Origin: Tubiluchus corallicola
Lineage: Eukaryota; Priapulida; Priapulimorpha; Priapulimorphida; Tubiluchidae
Direction: 5' to 3'
Assembly (NCBI GenBank): GCA_030141605.1
Contig: JAQGDQ010000851.1
Span: 1-40,000, forward strand
Length of the DNA stretch: 40,000 nt
In this document: in pieces, positions 30,561 through 39,991 of the stretch
Layout of the letters: every line of letters begins with the position of its first letter
How positions within the stretch are numbered: position 1 is the stretch's first letter
The notes under the pieces: model-generated
The model's input: the letters and a program-made list of their open reading frames with translations, nothing else
Told to the model about the DNA's origin: nothing
Databases searched by the model: none
Position numbers and translations under genes: made by a program

Positions 30561-31107
30561 AATGATTCTGCACTCGAAGTACATTAATAACGGCATGACA
30601 ACTTGCTGCGACTGTTGTAAATGGAAAAACTAAGTTTCATTCCAGAGCCCGAGGGCAGTCCTACAAACAACCCGAGATGCAGAGATTGTCTCGAACCACC
30701 AGGGAATGATGGAATGCCTGTCTGCCGTCGCGTCTGCAAAACGTAGTAATAATTACACCAAGGAGGACTGCTGTTTCCTTTCAAAAATCGGGTCGCGTTA
30801 TCCTAGATGTACTTTCACCGGTGTTTCCGCTTGCATTAATGTTATACTTTAGCCTCCCCTTCTTGCTCTGCTTAGCCGCATACTTTGATGAGAGGGTCTT
30901 GAACATATGAGACTGGATGGGCGATGTTGATGTGCCTAGAGTTTGATTTATAGCAAGAAAAAGTTCATTTACGTCGGGGGAAAAATTATTAGCTGCCAAA
31001 TGACAATTAATTTGAGATGATTTTAACCTGTGAGTGACCCCTGAGTGACTCATCAAGAGCAGGTCGTCAAGAGTTTGGTGTAAGTGCAGAAAGTGGAGTG
31101 TGTTGGA
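30561..31107 (-). other. Sequence before the 48/59-bp array; open frame tail
   Basis: The minus-strand frame that crosses the array stays open for 109 more codons here, ending at 30781-30783. The peptide (for example DVNELFLAINQTLGTSTSP) has ordinary composition but no known motif. I see no start or splice support, so I do not call a gene. Confidence 0.3.
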
Positions 31108-32192
31108 ACGAGACGTACGTGAAAGATACGTGGAGTGGAAAGTGACCAAGGGACACGAGTAATAATACAAGACATACGTGGAGTGGAAAGTGACCAAGAG
31201 AGACGAGTAATAAAACAAGACATACGTGGAGTGGAAAGTGACCAAGGGACACGAGGAATAAAACAAGACATACGTGGAGTGAAAAGTGACCAAGGGACAC
31301 GAGTAATAAAACAAGACATACATGGAAGATACGTGGAGTGGAAAGTGACCAAGAGAGACGAGTAATAAAACAAGACATACGTGGAGTGGAAAGTGACAAA
31401 GTGACACGAGGAATAAAGCAAGACATACGTAGAGTGGAAAGTGACAAAGTGACACGAGTAATAAAACAAGACATACGTGGAAGATACGTGGAGTGAAAAG
31501 TGACAAAGTGACACGAGTAATAAAACAAGACATACGTGGAAGATACGTGGAGTGGAAAGTGACAAAGTGACACGAGGCATAAAACAAGACATACGTGGAG
31601 TGAAAAGTGACAAAGTGACACGAGTAATAAAACAAGACATACGTGGAAGATACGTGGAGTGAAAAGTGACAAAGTGACACGAGTAATAAAACAAGACATA
31701 CGTGGAAGATACGTGGAGTGAAAAGTGACAAAGTGACACGAGGAATGAAACAAGACATACGTGGAGTGGAAAGTGACCAAGTGACACGAGGAGTAAAACA
31801 AGACATACGTGGAGTGGAAAGTGACCAAGGGACACGAGGAATAAAACAAGACATACGTGGAGTGCAAAGTGACCAAGAGACACGAGGAATAAAACAAGAC
31901 ATACGTGGAGTGGAAAGTGACCAAGGGACACGAGGAATAAAACAAGACATACGTGGAGTGGAAAGTGACCAGGGGACACGAGGAATAAAACAAGACATAC
32001 GTGGAGTGGAAAGTGACCAAGGGACACGAGGAATAAAACACAACATACGTGGAAGATACGTGGAGTGGAAAGTGACAAAGTGACACGAGGAATAAAACAA
32101 AACATACGTGGAAGATACGTGGAGTGGAAAGTGACAAAGTGACACGAGGAATGAAACAAAACATACGTGGAAGATACGTGGAATGCAAAAGT
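31108..32192. repeat. 48/59-bp minisatellite
   Basis: The basic unit is 48 bp: AAGTGACCAAGGGACACGAG, AATAAAACAAGACATACGTGG, AGTGGA. AGACATACGT starts at 31801 and 31849. A longer 59-bp unit has an extra AAGATACGTGG (11 bp). The middle of the array (31390-31740) is mainly long units with GACAAAGTGACAC, the right part short units with GACCAAGGGACAC. 48 is a multiple of 3, so each strand reads as a 16-residue repeat. The three minus-strand frames are all open for 368 to 454 codons, which is a property of the repeat. Confidence 0.96.
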
Positions 32193-33574
32193 AACCAGAG
32201 GAGCTGAAGAATCAGCAAATCTGGCAGTTCACGTTCACAAGCTGACACGAGTGCTGTTTCTGGGCTTTTCCTCCTGGTGCTGAAATTCTAGCGTACTTCC
32301 AGTACCTGGCAGACTTTGCAAACCTACTTTGTCGTTTTCGACCGTGGAAAGTTCGCAGAAAGTTCGGAGAAGGTGCACATGTGTGGTACGTGATGCCATG
32401 GCGATACATTGAAAAGAGAGAGAGAGAGCAATGAGACCATAATTTACACCCGACCTCAGGCAGTCAAAACATTCGTGTTTGCAATCAATCTGAACTTTAA
32501 AGAAGACACGGTCATTTTGATGTGAACAGCACAGTTGGTCCTAATCACTTGCCCTTCCTTCTGGCTTATTTTCGCTGTTGGAGGATTTTCGGCTCATTTC
32601 ATTAGTGTTTTCCTACAATAAACCTCGGCTGTGGTAGCGTACAGGGGCCATTAGCCTCTTTTCACTGGAAGCCGTTAACTGCTTAAGAAAATACTCCTCA
32701 ACTGACTTTTGAAATTTAATTGGAGTTACGGGGAATGGATCCGACTGATTTTATATATGAACTGCGACGTCTGAAGGTGACAGTGAGACTCCACTGATCT
32801 TGTTGATTCAAATCTGTGTCATACTGTCCTATATCAAACCAGAACTCATCCTGCTGGCCCAGTTTGAATAATGGCGAAGTTTTCTGTAATACAGTACTGC
32901 ACAATTTGGCTACATTTTTTGTGGCAAAGATGGCATTCTTGCGTGGTGTTATTTTGAGCGGGAGCAAGTCTGCACCTAGTGAAATGTGCTGTCATCATCT
33001 CGGTTGAGTTTGCGCGCAAATTGAACGAACTGATACTTACAGGGTTAAAACACGTGTTTTTCTGCTGTGTTTGAAACAAACAAAGATTTGTTAAGTGTTG
33101 TCTGCCTGGGCGTTTGAAACCCTGGGTTAATCGCATACTTGAGTACGTGACTGCATACGACGAAGCTTGACTCACTTCAAGGTTCAGAACATAACCTCCT
33201 GATGAAGTTTACTGGTTTTACGTGGTGTAATTCTGCTGTCTTTTTGAATAGGGAGAACGAAGCTCTCGACAGACTCGAGACGAGGTATTTTTTTTATTTC
33301 AAAAACTTTTAGTGAGTGCAACAAATATAAACACTTGCACCTGTTCCGTCGTAAGAGAGGCCGTTTTCGCTTTGTCTTTGGCATTTTTTGACCCGAACAA
33401 ACCATCTGGTGCTCTAAGTTCGAACCACTTTGTCACATAATTCGAATTGATATTTTTTGCCTCTACGAAGCTCGTTTGTGTCAGCTTTTACTTTTGACCA
33501 AGCAATATCGAGCCAACATCTGGATTGACCCGTTTTTGAAAGCAGTAATAGTGCATTAGTGTGAAACCTTTGCT
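32193..33574. other. Unassigned unique sequence
   Basis: Includes a short GA run (about 32417-32430). Overlapping ORFs of 63-109 codons on both strands (32716-33405) contradict each other and carry no clear domain; the CHLCHKKC stretch in one does not make a standard zinc finger. No repeat matches. Confidence 0.4.
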
Positions 33575-33870
33575 TGAAAAAAAGGGGAACCCTTCTGGGG
33601 AGTTACGCTGATTGGATTACTCTAGAAAAATCTTAGAAAAATTTTGTAATGAAAGTGTGATAAGTACCTCGTGTGATTAGTAAAATCACTTTAAAGTCGC
33701 TATCATTTCACGCTTGGGTGCTCCCATTTTGAACGTCCATTCGTCCACCAGTGACGTCATTCATCGGCTCAAGAAAACTGTCAATTTCGATCAAATGTAT
33801 GAGTTTTTACAAAAAATTAGATAACTGTTTTTGCATGAACATTTGGTAACCTGCAGAAGTTTGAAATAAT
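33575..33870 (+). mobile_element. Family C element fragment C2
   Basis: Second copy of the C1 sequence: AAAGTGTGATAAG, GGGTGCTCCCATTTTGAACG, GTGACGTCATTCA (TGACGTCA at 33752-33759), AACTGTCAATTTC and TTTTGCATGAACATTTGGTA. The left side (AAAAAAAGGGGAACCC) vaguely resembles the start of B3. The right boundary is unknown. Confidence 0.65.
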
Positions 33871-34489
33871 TTAAGCTGCGCGCTCACTTATGGAAAGGCA
33901 CGATGTGCTTACGAAGAGTCACTAGCTCCACCACTTACGTCACAATTCTCAAGTGAATGACGGCTACCAGCGTGCCTGAAAATTTATATGCAGCAGTAGT
34001 GTAAATTAACATTAAGTTTATGCTTTATAGACAGTCTTTTGCAAATTTCCTTGTCATATTTTGTTAGTTTAAATGCTCACAATAGAATAAACTCAACATG
34101 CTAATTGATTTGACCATTTAGAAGCAAGAACTGGCGTTACTGTTGCAATTTCGTGTTGCTGGCATTGAATGTCAGTCGAACTTTTTTGTTTGTTAGTGGA
34201 ACGCATCAATAATTGTTTGAATAACCAGAGATGGATTTGACTACCGGAAGTTACACTTGTTAATAATAGCCGTGTGACTCTGATTCACTTGGGTTCTTTA
34301 ACGTTTGAACATGCTGAATTTTCTGATTCAGAACTTCTTCCACTAAGTCTCCTTTGCCTGGTAACGCATTGGCCTATTTAAGGCTGTTTCACACATACCG
34401 TTTCTCGGTCCGAAAAATCGGTGTATCTTGTTCAATGAATAGATTTGGGTCTGCCTGCGAGAATGCAAGCCGACTAAACTTTGTAGTGA
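33871..34489. other. Unassigned sequence
   Basis: May contain more of family C on the left (TAAGCTGCGCGC resembles a word inside element F). No ORF or RNA. Confidence 0.3.
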
Positions 34490-34970
34490 GGTTCATTCAT
34501 TTTAAGTTTATTTAGCACATACGAACAGGGCTTATGAGAGGGGAGTCCAGGGTATTCTGTTCCGGGCCCAGGAGCTAAGAAGCACCCCACAGCAATCAAT
34601 CAAATTCAAAATTATAAGAAAAAAATACGCAGTGTTTAAAACTACAAAGCGTCAGTTAGAAAAGCAGCAGTTGCCACATCAATAAATCGTACCGTCTCCT
34701 AAATATTTGACTATAAAATCGTACGTCAGTTTGGTGGCATATATGATTTACTATGTAATGTGCAGACGCAATCATTCTTGTTCTTAAACTATGCGGAATA
34801 ACTTTGTGGCTTGGTTCGGGGTGCCGAACCACGAAAGCCAGAAACACTTCAACTTCCACTCCATAAAGCTATTACGTTTATATGGCCGGGTATTATAAAA
34901 CCATTTCATTGCTTCGGGGCCCGCTCGTAATAGTCGAATTCTGATTATAAACGGATCTTTAGTCAATTAT
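34490..34970 (-). mobile_element. Non-LTR retrotransposon-like 3' end
   Basis: On the minus strand the sequence ends CCCTGGACTCCCCTCTCATA, then TGTGCTAAATAAACTTAAAA and a short tail of TGAA-like words (34490-34500). An AATAAA signal lies just before a short tandem tail (complement at 34507-34512). This layout is typical of LINE 3' UTRs. Two minus-strand ORFs (60 and 67 codons, 34656-34966) upstream are in different frames and show no definite reverse-transcriptase motif, so only UTR or very decayed coding remains. Confidence 0.4.
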
Positions 34971-35559
34971 TACTGACGAGAATATGGCTGGAGTTGGGTT
35001 CAAGTTGTAATTTCGTTTAGTGTCACGCATCGTGGAGCATGCGCAATCGTTATTCGTGTTTAACTTTGAGGGGGGGGGGGAGTTGGAGATTTAGAGAGCT
35101 ATTGGCATACAAGATCGTGACTAATGAATTTTTAAGGATAACTAAAGATTTTACTGCCCGAAATTTAGATTTACGAGAAATCCCCCAAGCACTCATTAAA
35201 TATAGTATTTAAATATAGTTTCTTATAATTTTGAATTTGATTGATCTGTTTATTTCAACTAAAAGCCATGTACAAATATATACACACATATATATTAAAA
35301 TTTAAACTATAGTGCACAATGTTAAAAATCTATCGCTAAAAAATAACAAAATTAGATATTAGGGTTAAAAATACGTACAAAGTAAAAGATATCATATATA
35401 ATTGTATTATATAATTGAACCGGATAAACGTACCTGTGATTATTGCAACGCGAAGTTTCACCTGCGTCGTACGTCAGGTACATTAATAAAACCATTAATA
35501 ATAAATTATTACTTTTTTCCTTTCATTCTTCACCAGATACTATAAACATTTTTTCCTTT
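34971..35559. other. Unassigned AT-rich sequence
   Basis: Contains an 11-base G run (35070-35080) and imperfect ATATATA and ACACATATA words near 35275-35295. No gene. Confidence 0.4.
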
Positions 35560-36172
35560 TGTATATATTTGTATACGTTGTATATTTTTGTATACGTTGT
35601 ATGTATTTGTATACGTTGTATATTTTGTATGCGTTGTATATATTTGTATACGTTGTATATTTTTGTATGCGTTGTATATATTTGTATACGTTGTATATTT
35701 TGTATACGTTGTATATATTTGTATACGTTGTATATTTTGTATACGTTGTATATATTTGTATACGTTGTATATTTTGTATACGTTATATATATTTGTATAC
35801 GTTGTATATTTTTGTATACGTTGTATATATTTGTATACGTTGTATATATTTGTATACGTTGTATATTTTTGTATACGTTGTGTGTATTTGTATACGTTGT
35901 ATATTTTTGTATACGTTGTATATATTTGTATACGTTGTATATTTTTGTATACGTTTATATATTTGTATACGTTGTATATTTTTGTATACGTTGTATATAT
36001 TTGTATACGTTGTATATATTTGTATGCGTCGTATGTATTTGTATACATTGTATATTTTGTATGCGTCGTATATATTTGTATATGTTGTATATTTTGTATG
36101 CGTTGTATATATTTGTATACGTTGTATATTTTGTATACGTTGTATATTTTTGTATACGTTGTATATATTTGT
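35560..36172. repeat. 18/19-bp GTATACGTTGTATAT minisatellite, about 33 units
   Basis: Units of TTTGTATACGTTGTATAT, with one extra A or T in many copies giving 19 bp. The GTATAC palindrome is in most units; some carry GTATGC. The mix of 18- and 19-bp units keeps all plus frames and one minus frame open (172-243 codons of Tyr/Ile/Val/Cys repeats), which are artefacts. The array ends near 36172. Confidence 0.96.
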
Positions 36173-36693
36173 AAAAGTAATATTGATAATTATATATTAG
36201 CAATATGGAAATGTAAGTATCTCAACAGGTATCTCCTGTGGGGCATCTCCAGTTTATCCACATTCATTAAGTACACCTCCCTTGAATATTCCAGTACAGA
36301 GGAGGGATAACAGAAAACTTGAGGATTTAGCCTGCACATTTCTAACAGGTCAAGGCAATTTTAATGAATTTCTGTTCAATATTTGGTCATGCAGACAATA
36401 ATATGTGCCAGTGTTTAGAGCGGAGGCAAACCCCACGTTATCTGTTGTTTGAACGCAAATTCGTAAGTCGCATTAAAAGTGAAAACTTTGCAAGCGTTTT
36501 ACAGCACCAGGTTGTTAATTATATGTTAACTTGTCGTGATAATCTGATTTTAATTAACTTTGCCAATATCTTGCTTGATAATTTTATTTTGTCACCAACC
36601 TAACGGGATTAATTAATTAACTTTAGAAAATTGTTATCAATGTCTGTTAAGAAGGTAGTGGTAATACAATGCTAGCATAGGTATTGTATGATG
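36173..36693. other. Unassigned sequence with a weak ORF
   Basis: A 79-codon ORF (36364-36603) with mixed composition but no motif; chance is likely. No repeat match. Confidence 0.35.
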
Positions 36694-36697
36694 TTAA

Positions 36698-37222
36698 AGG
36701 AAGACCGGATGATTGTGTAAACATTAGTTCAGAAGAAATAATGCTCTAAAATACTGAAAACTACAAAAGCTTAGATTAAATAATAATTACCTCGGATACT
36801 CAAATTTCGTTAAACTTTTAAAGCTGCGCGCGGCTCAGTGAATCTACTAAGATTGGCAACGGCGCCTTTTTGTCAAGTGCGCGTGGTCGACAAATAAAAG
36901 GCGGTACCGTGATGACTATGATCATCAACTGCAGTGTTAGTTTCTGACGTCATATGACGTAGAGTCCATTTTCGTGACATCACGCGTTTAAACTGTAACA
37001 CTTTTGTAAATGTGCTTGACGCGCAAGGGAAGACGCCTGCCATTGCGCAACTGCGGTTAGTTTATGACGTAAGCAATGGTTGTGTTCGGTTGCCGCAGAT
37101 TAACTTTCTAAGCTAATTATTCAAATATTAGAAACAATTGTTAACTTTTATAGGCAAGAAAATGTAGATTTTGCACAGTAAAATAAAATGAGATTGAGTC
37201 TAAACAATCGTCCGGTTTTCCT
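36698..37222 (+). mobile_element. TTAA-flanked MITE, family F (525 bp)
   Basis: Direct TTAA duplications at 36694-36697 and 37223-37226. Terminal inverted repeats: left AGGAAGACCGGATGATTGT, right inverted AGGAAAACCGGACGATTGT (17 of 19 agree). The interior is non-coding, with TGACGTCA (36945-36952) and further GACGT words. TTAA targets are characteristic of piggyBac and Kolobok transposons; the ends lack the piggyBac-typical CCC, so the superfamily is open. Ends are related to those of family A. Confidence 0.88.
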
Positions 37223-37226
37223 TTAA

Positions 37227-37814
37227 ACATGAAATGTAAATACTGTTAACTGTTACAGCCCTGCAAATAGAGGGCGCATGTGTATGTGTTTGTGTTTATA
37301 TGCTCAAAATAAAGAGTTATAATAATAGAAGAATAAAACAAAACTATAATATCACAGCATAACAAACACGACAACACTTTGTAAGATGTATATAGTGGGC
37401 CATAACAAAATCAAAACAAAAAACACAATATATCAAAATAAACGAATGCAACATATCACAAAATTTAAAATAGGTTCTGATTACATGAATATTTAATTTA
37501 AGCCTGACTATGAGCAATTGCTGTTGCTGATAGATAATAGGCAATTCTTATGGTAGTAAATAATTATGAATATATCATTTCGTGTGAAAGGATACACATT
37601 ATGCGTACTTTAATTTATATTTCTACTGTTAAAGTAGTCGAATACATGTTGACAAACAGAGTATGCAATCTCTCCTATTCGAAAACGATACATTCCTCAC
37701 GCAAACGATACATGCAGTATTTCTGTACCGTGCTACAAAATTCCACACGAGGAGGACGCACAGTACCTGACGAAGAATTTTGCTGCGCGTCCAATGTGTG
37801 AAATGCGTCTAACT
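37227..37814. other. Unassigned sequence between two MITEs
   Basis: AT-rich. A word resembling a CTCF core (CAAATAGAGGGCGC, 37264-37277) lies just right of element F. ORFs of 66 and 83 codons have no recognisable content. Confidence 0.35.
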
Positions 37815-37822
37815 CGGTAGAT

Positions 37823-38254
37823 CAGTGGTTCCCAAACTTTCTCGGACCGTTACCCAAATCGGGAAACCCGGTCGTGTCCATTACCCCCCACCTAGTACTA
37901 CTTCTCCAACTCAAAAAGTAAACACAGGTATATGCCACAAGCAAGCAAAATTATTTATGTTTGCTCGTGACATAAAGAAATTTCCAGGTGTTGTTGTTGT
38001 ATTGTTGCCAAAACAAGAATTACAATTACTGAACCTGCTCATTACTGAGTGAGCAGGTTCATTCGAGCAATTATTACTTGAACAAACGAAATCAAGAAGA
38101 AATGAATGACAACAACAAAATCTCAGTTAGTGGGACGGATGAGCCTGTTTTTCGGACAGATTTAAAAATTTTCAGAGGGGTGCCCGTTACCCCCCCCCCC
38201 CCCCAAAAAAAACCATATTACCCCCGTAATTTACCCCTACTTTGGGAACCACTG
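37823..38254 (+). mobile_element. hAT-type MITE with perfect 8-bp target duplication (432 bp)
   Basis: The ends are CAGTGGTTCCCAAA and its exact inverted copy (14 bp), a terminus widely seen in hAT elements of animals. It is flanked by the identical 8-bp duplication CGGTAGAT (37815-37822 and 38255-38262). The interior is non-coding, with many TTACCC words, a C15 run (38190-38204) and a strong hairpin at 38031-38060. The exact target duplication suggests a fairly recent insertion. Confidence 0.92.
38031..38060. repeat. 11-bp hairpin inside the hAT MITE
   Basis: GAACCTGCTCA and its exact complement TGAGCAGGTTC are separated by 8 bases (TTACTGAG). Confidence 0.92.
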
Positions 38255-38262
38255 CGGTAGAT

Positions 38263-38976
38263 GAACAACACACCCGACAACATAAACTTAAGCATTTTGA
38301 GACGTCATCTCTGTACAGGGCCAAAACCACAAAATAGCAATTAGTACAAAAACAGGCATAAAACTTGACTAACGCGGGTTCTAAAGATAGAGGCAGCGAA
38401 TGTACTTGTTCAGTGTCATATAACAAGGCTTGTTGCAGAAAGAATACAAAATATAATCGGCATACAGCCGCAAGGGAGGAATTTAGCGATATTTTTCTAT
38501 TCGCTGTTTAATTTTTTAATTTAAGCTATCATATAATGCGTACGCAAATCGGTTGTGATTTAACGGGTATAAATGAGGCGGAGATACGGGACACGAGCAC
38601 ACCCGCATTAATCGTACACCGCCCGCATTGAAAACTACCCCTCCTGAACGCTTTGTGTCTATTGTCCGCGTCTGAATGCAATCTACCTTTCATGTTCTAG
38701 CTTCTTGCCTTATCACCTCACTGATTAAGTGTTTGTTGTGTGTTAGCTATAACTGCGCTTATAATCAGCTGCGTATGAAAACATTTGTTGTGTGATAATA
38801 GCGGTTAGTGCTCTTATCTGCTTGTGCATTGTGCTGCGAGCAACTTTAGGACCGCCTATATGGTACAGGTAAACTAATTGACAGACACGCCAGGTGGTAA
38901 AATTCCTGCTGTCGGAGGTATTGAACTTGCTGCCTCGAAATGCGTGCAATTTTTAAAAAGGCAAAATAAAGATTAT
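38263..38976. other. Unassigned sequence ending in an AATAAA-type tail
   Basis: No recognised gene. The last 100 bases end in AAAATAAAGATTATACTGC and pass directly into the trinucleotide array, as some LINE or SINE 3' ends pass into a simple-repeat tail. A tRNA-like head is not convincing. Confidence 0.3.
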
Positions 38977-38992
38977 ACTGCTGCTACTACTA

Positions 38993-39030
<38 letters not shown>

Positions 39031-39040
39031 ACTGCTACTG

Positions 39041-39099
<59 letters not shown>

Positions 39100-39112
39100 G
39101 CTACTGCTACTG

Positions 39113-39144
<32 letters not shown>

Positions 39145-39181
39145 ACTGCTACTGCTACTACTGCTACTGCTACTGCTACTG

Positions 39182-39252
<71 letters not shown>

Positions 39253-39337
39253 GCTGCCGCTGCCGCTGCCGCTGCCGCTGCCGCTACCGCTACCGCTACC
39301 ACTACCACTACCACTACCACTACCACTACTACTACTA
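38977..39337. repeat. Compound trinucleotide array (ACT/GCT/GCC)
   Basis: Blocks of ACT, GCT and then GCC/ACC triplets, including a run of about eighteen uninterrupted GCT (CTG) units near 39187-39240. The ORFs (163 codons plus, Thr/Ala; 117 codons minus, Val/Ala) are artefacts of the triplets. The 33 residues before the repeat in the plus ORF are not recognisable. Confidence 0.97.
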
Positions 39338-39376
39338 GAGAAAAATTACTAAGTAGCCAGAGCTTGTAAATTTTAA

Positions 39377-39991
39377 AGGAAGAAAGGATGATTTTTCATA
39401 CACTAACCCCATTTTCAAATCCGAAAAAGTATACATTTTAACATGATTAATACTGCAAAAGAGTTTCTGATAATTAAACAATAGATAAAAAATTTAATTA
39501 ACGGCTGGCGAGCCCAACTGTTGATGACACCACAAACTAACATAACTTTTAACGGGAAAAAATATTCCACGAGCGTGTTGCACGTGCTTGAGGTAGCGAA
39601 AATTGAATCACAGTGCTACTGTAAAATATTCAGTGTGTTGTAATAAAACTAGGCAAGCTTTAAGATAAAAATTCAAATTTTAAATTTACCGCTGTGCTCA
39701 CGCATGAGATGTCGAGCGTGTGCAGTTCGTCAGAAACTAGCACATCTGAACTGAGAGGTACAGCACCTGTTTTTGTGCAATGCGTTTCCGAAATACAGTC
39801 GCTAGTGGCCGTCTAACTAGCGAAAGGGGAAATACATGTAACGGCGAAGAACTATTGGCGCGAACGCGAAATTGTGTTTGTGTGGTAATTCTTTCACGTA
39901 AGTCGTTTTTGAAAAAATAGTATGTTTCCTTTCAATATTTTAAAGACTAGATTGTTTTGACCTACAGCTTATGATTGGGTCTGGTTTTGGT
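39377..39991 (+). mobile_element. Family A element, copy A7 (complete, 615 bp)
   Basis: Flanked by TTAA at 39373-39376 and 39992-39995. The left end AGGAAGAAAGGATGATT closely resembles the end of MITE F. The right end GTCTGGTTTTGGT, inverted, gives the related ACCAAAACCAGAC. It serves as the reference for A1 to A6. The interior is non-coding with TGACACCA at the site where copy A5 has TGACGTCA. It starts only 39 bp after the trinucleotide array. Confidence 0.88.

Noticed and set aside
32652-32680. CAGGGGCCATTAGCC resembling a family D end
   Set aside because: No matching inverted end or 8-bp flank, and no family D interior nearby.
34385-34425. GGCTGTTTCACACATACCG as a possible MITE terminus
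   Set aside because: No inverted partner or target duplication found in the window.
35443-36310. Tyr/Ile/Val/Cys-rich ORFs up to 243 codons resembling membrane proteins
   Set aside because: Hydrophobicity comes from the GTATACGTTGTATAT repeat; all plus frames are open.
38790-38976. Possible tRNA-derived SINE head before the triplet array
   Set aside because: The A- and B-box-like words (GCGGTTAGTGC, GGTATTGAAC) match poorly and no cloverleaf can be drawn.
38878-39369. 163-codon ORF with poly-Thr/poly-Ala
   Set aside because: Trinucleotide array; the 33 residues before it show no recognisable protein.
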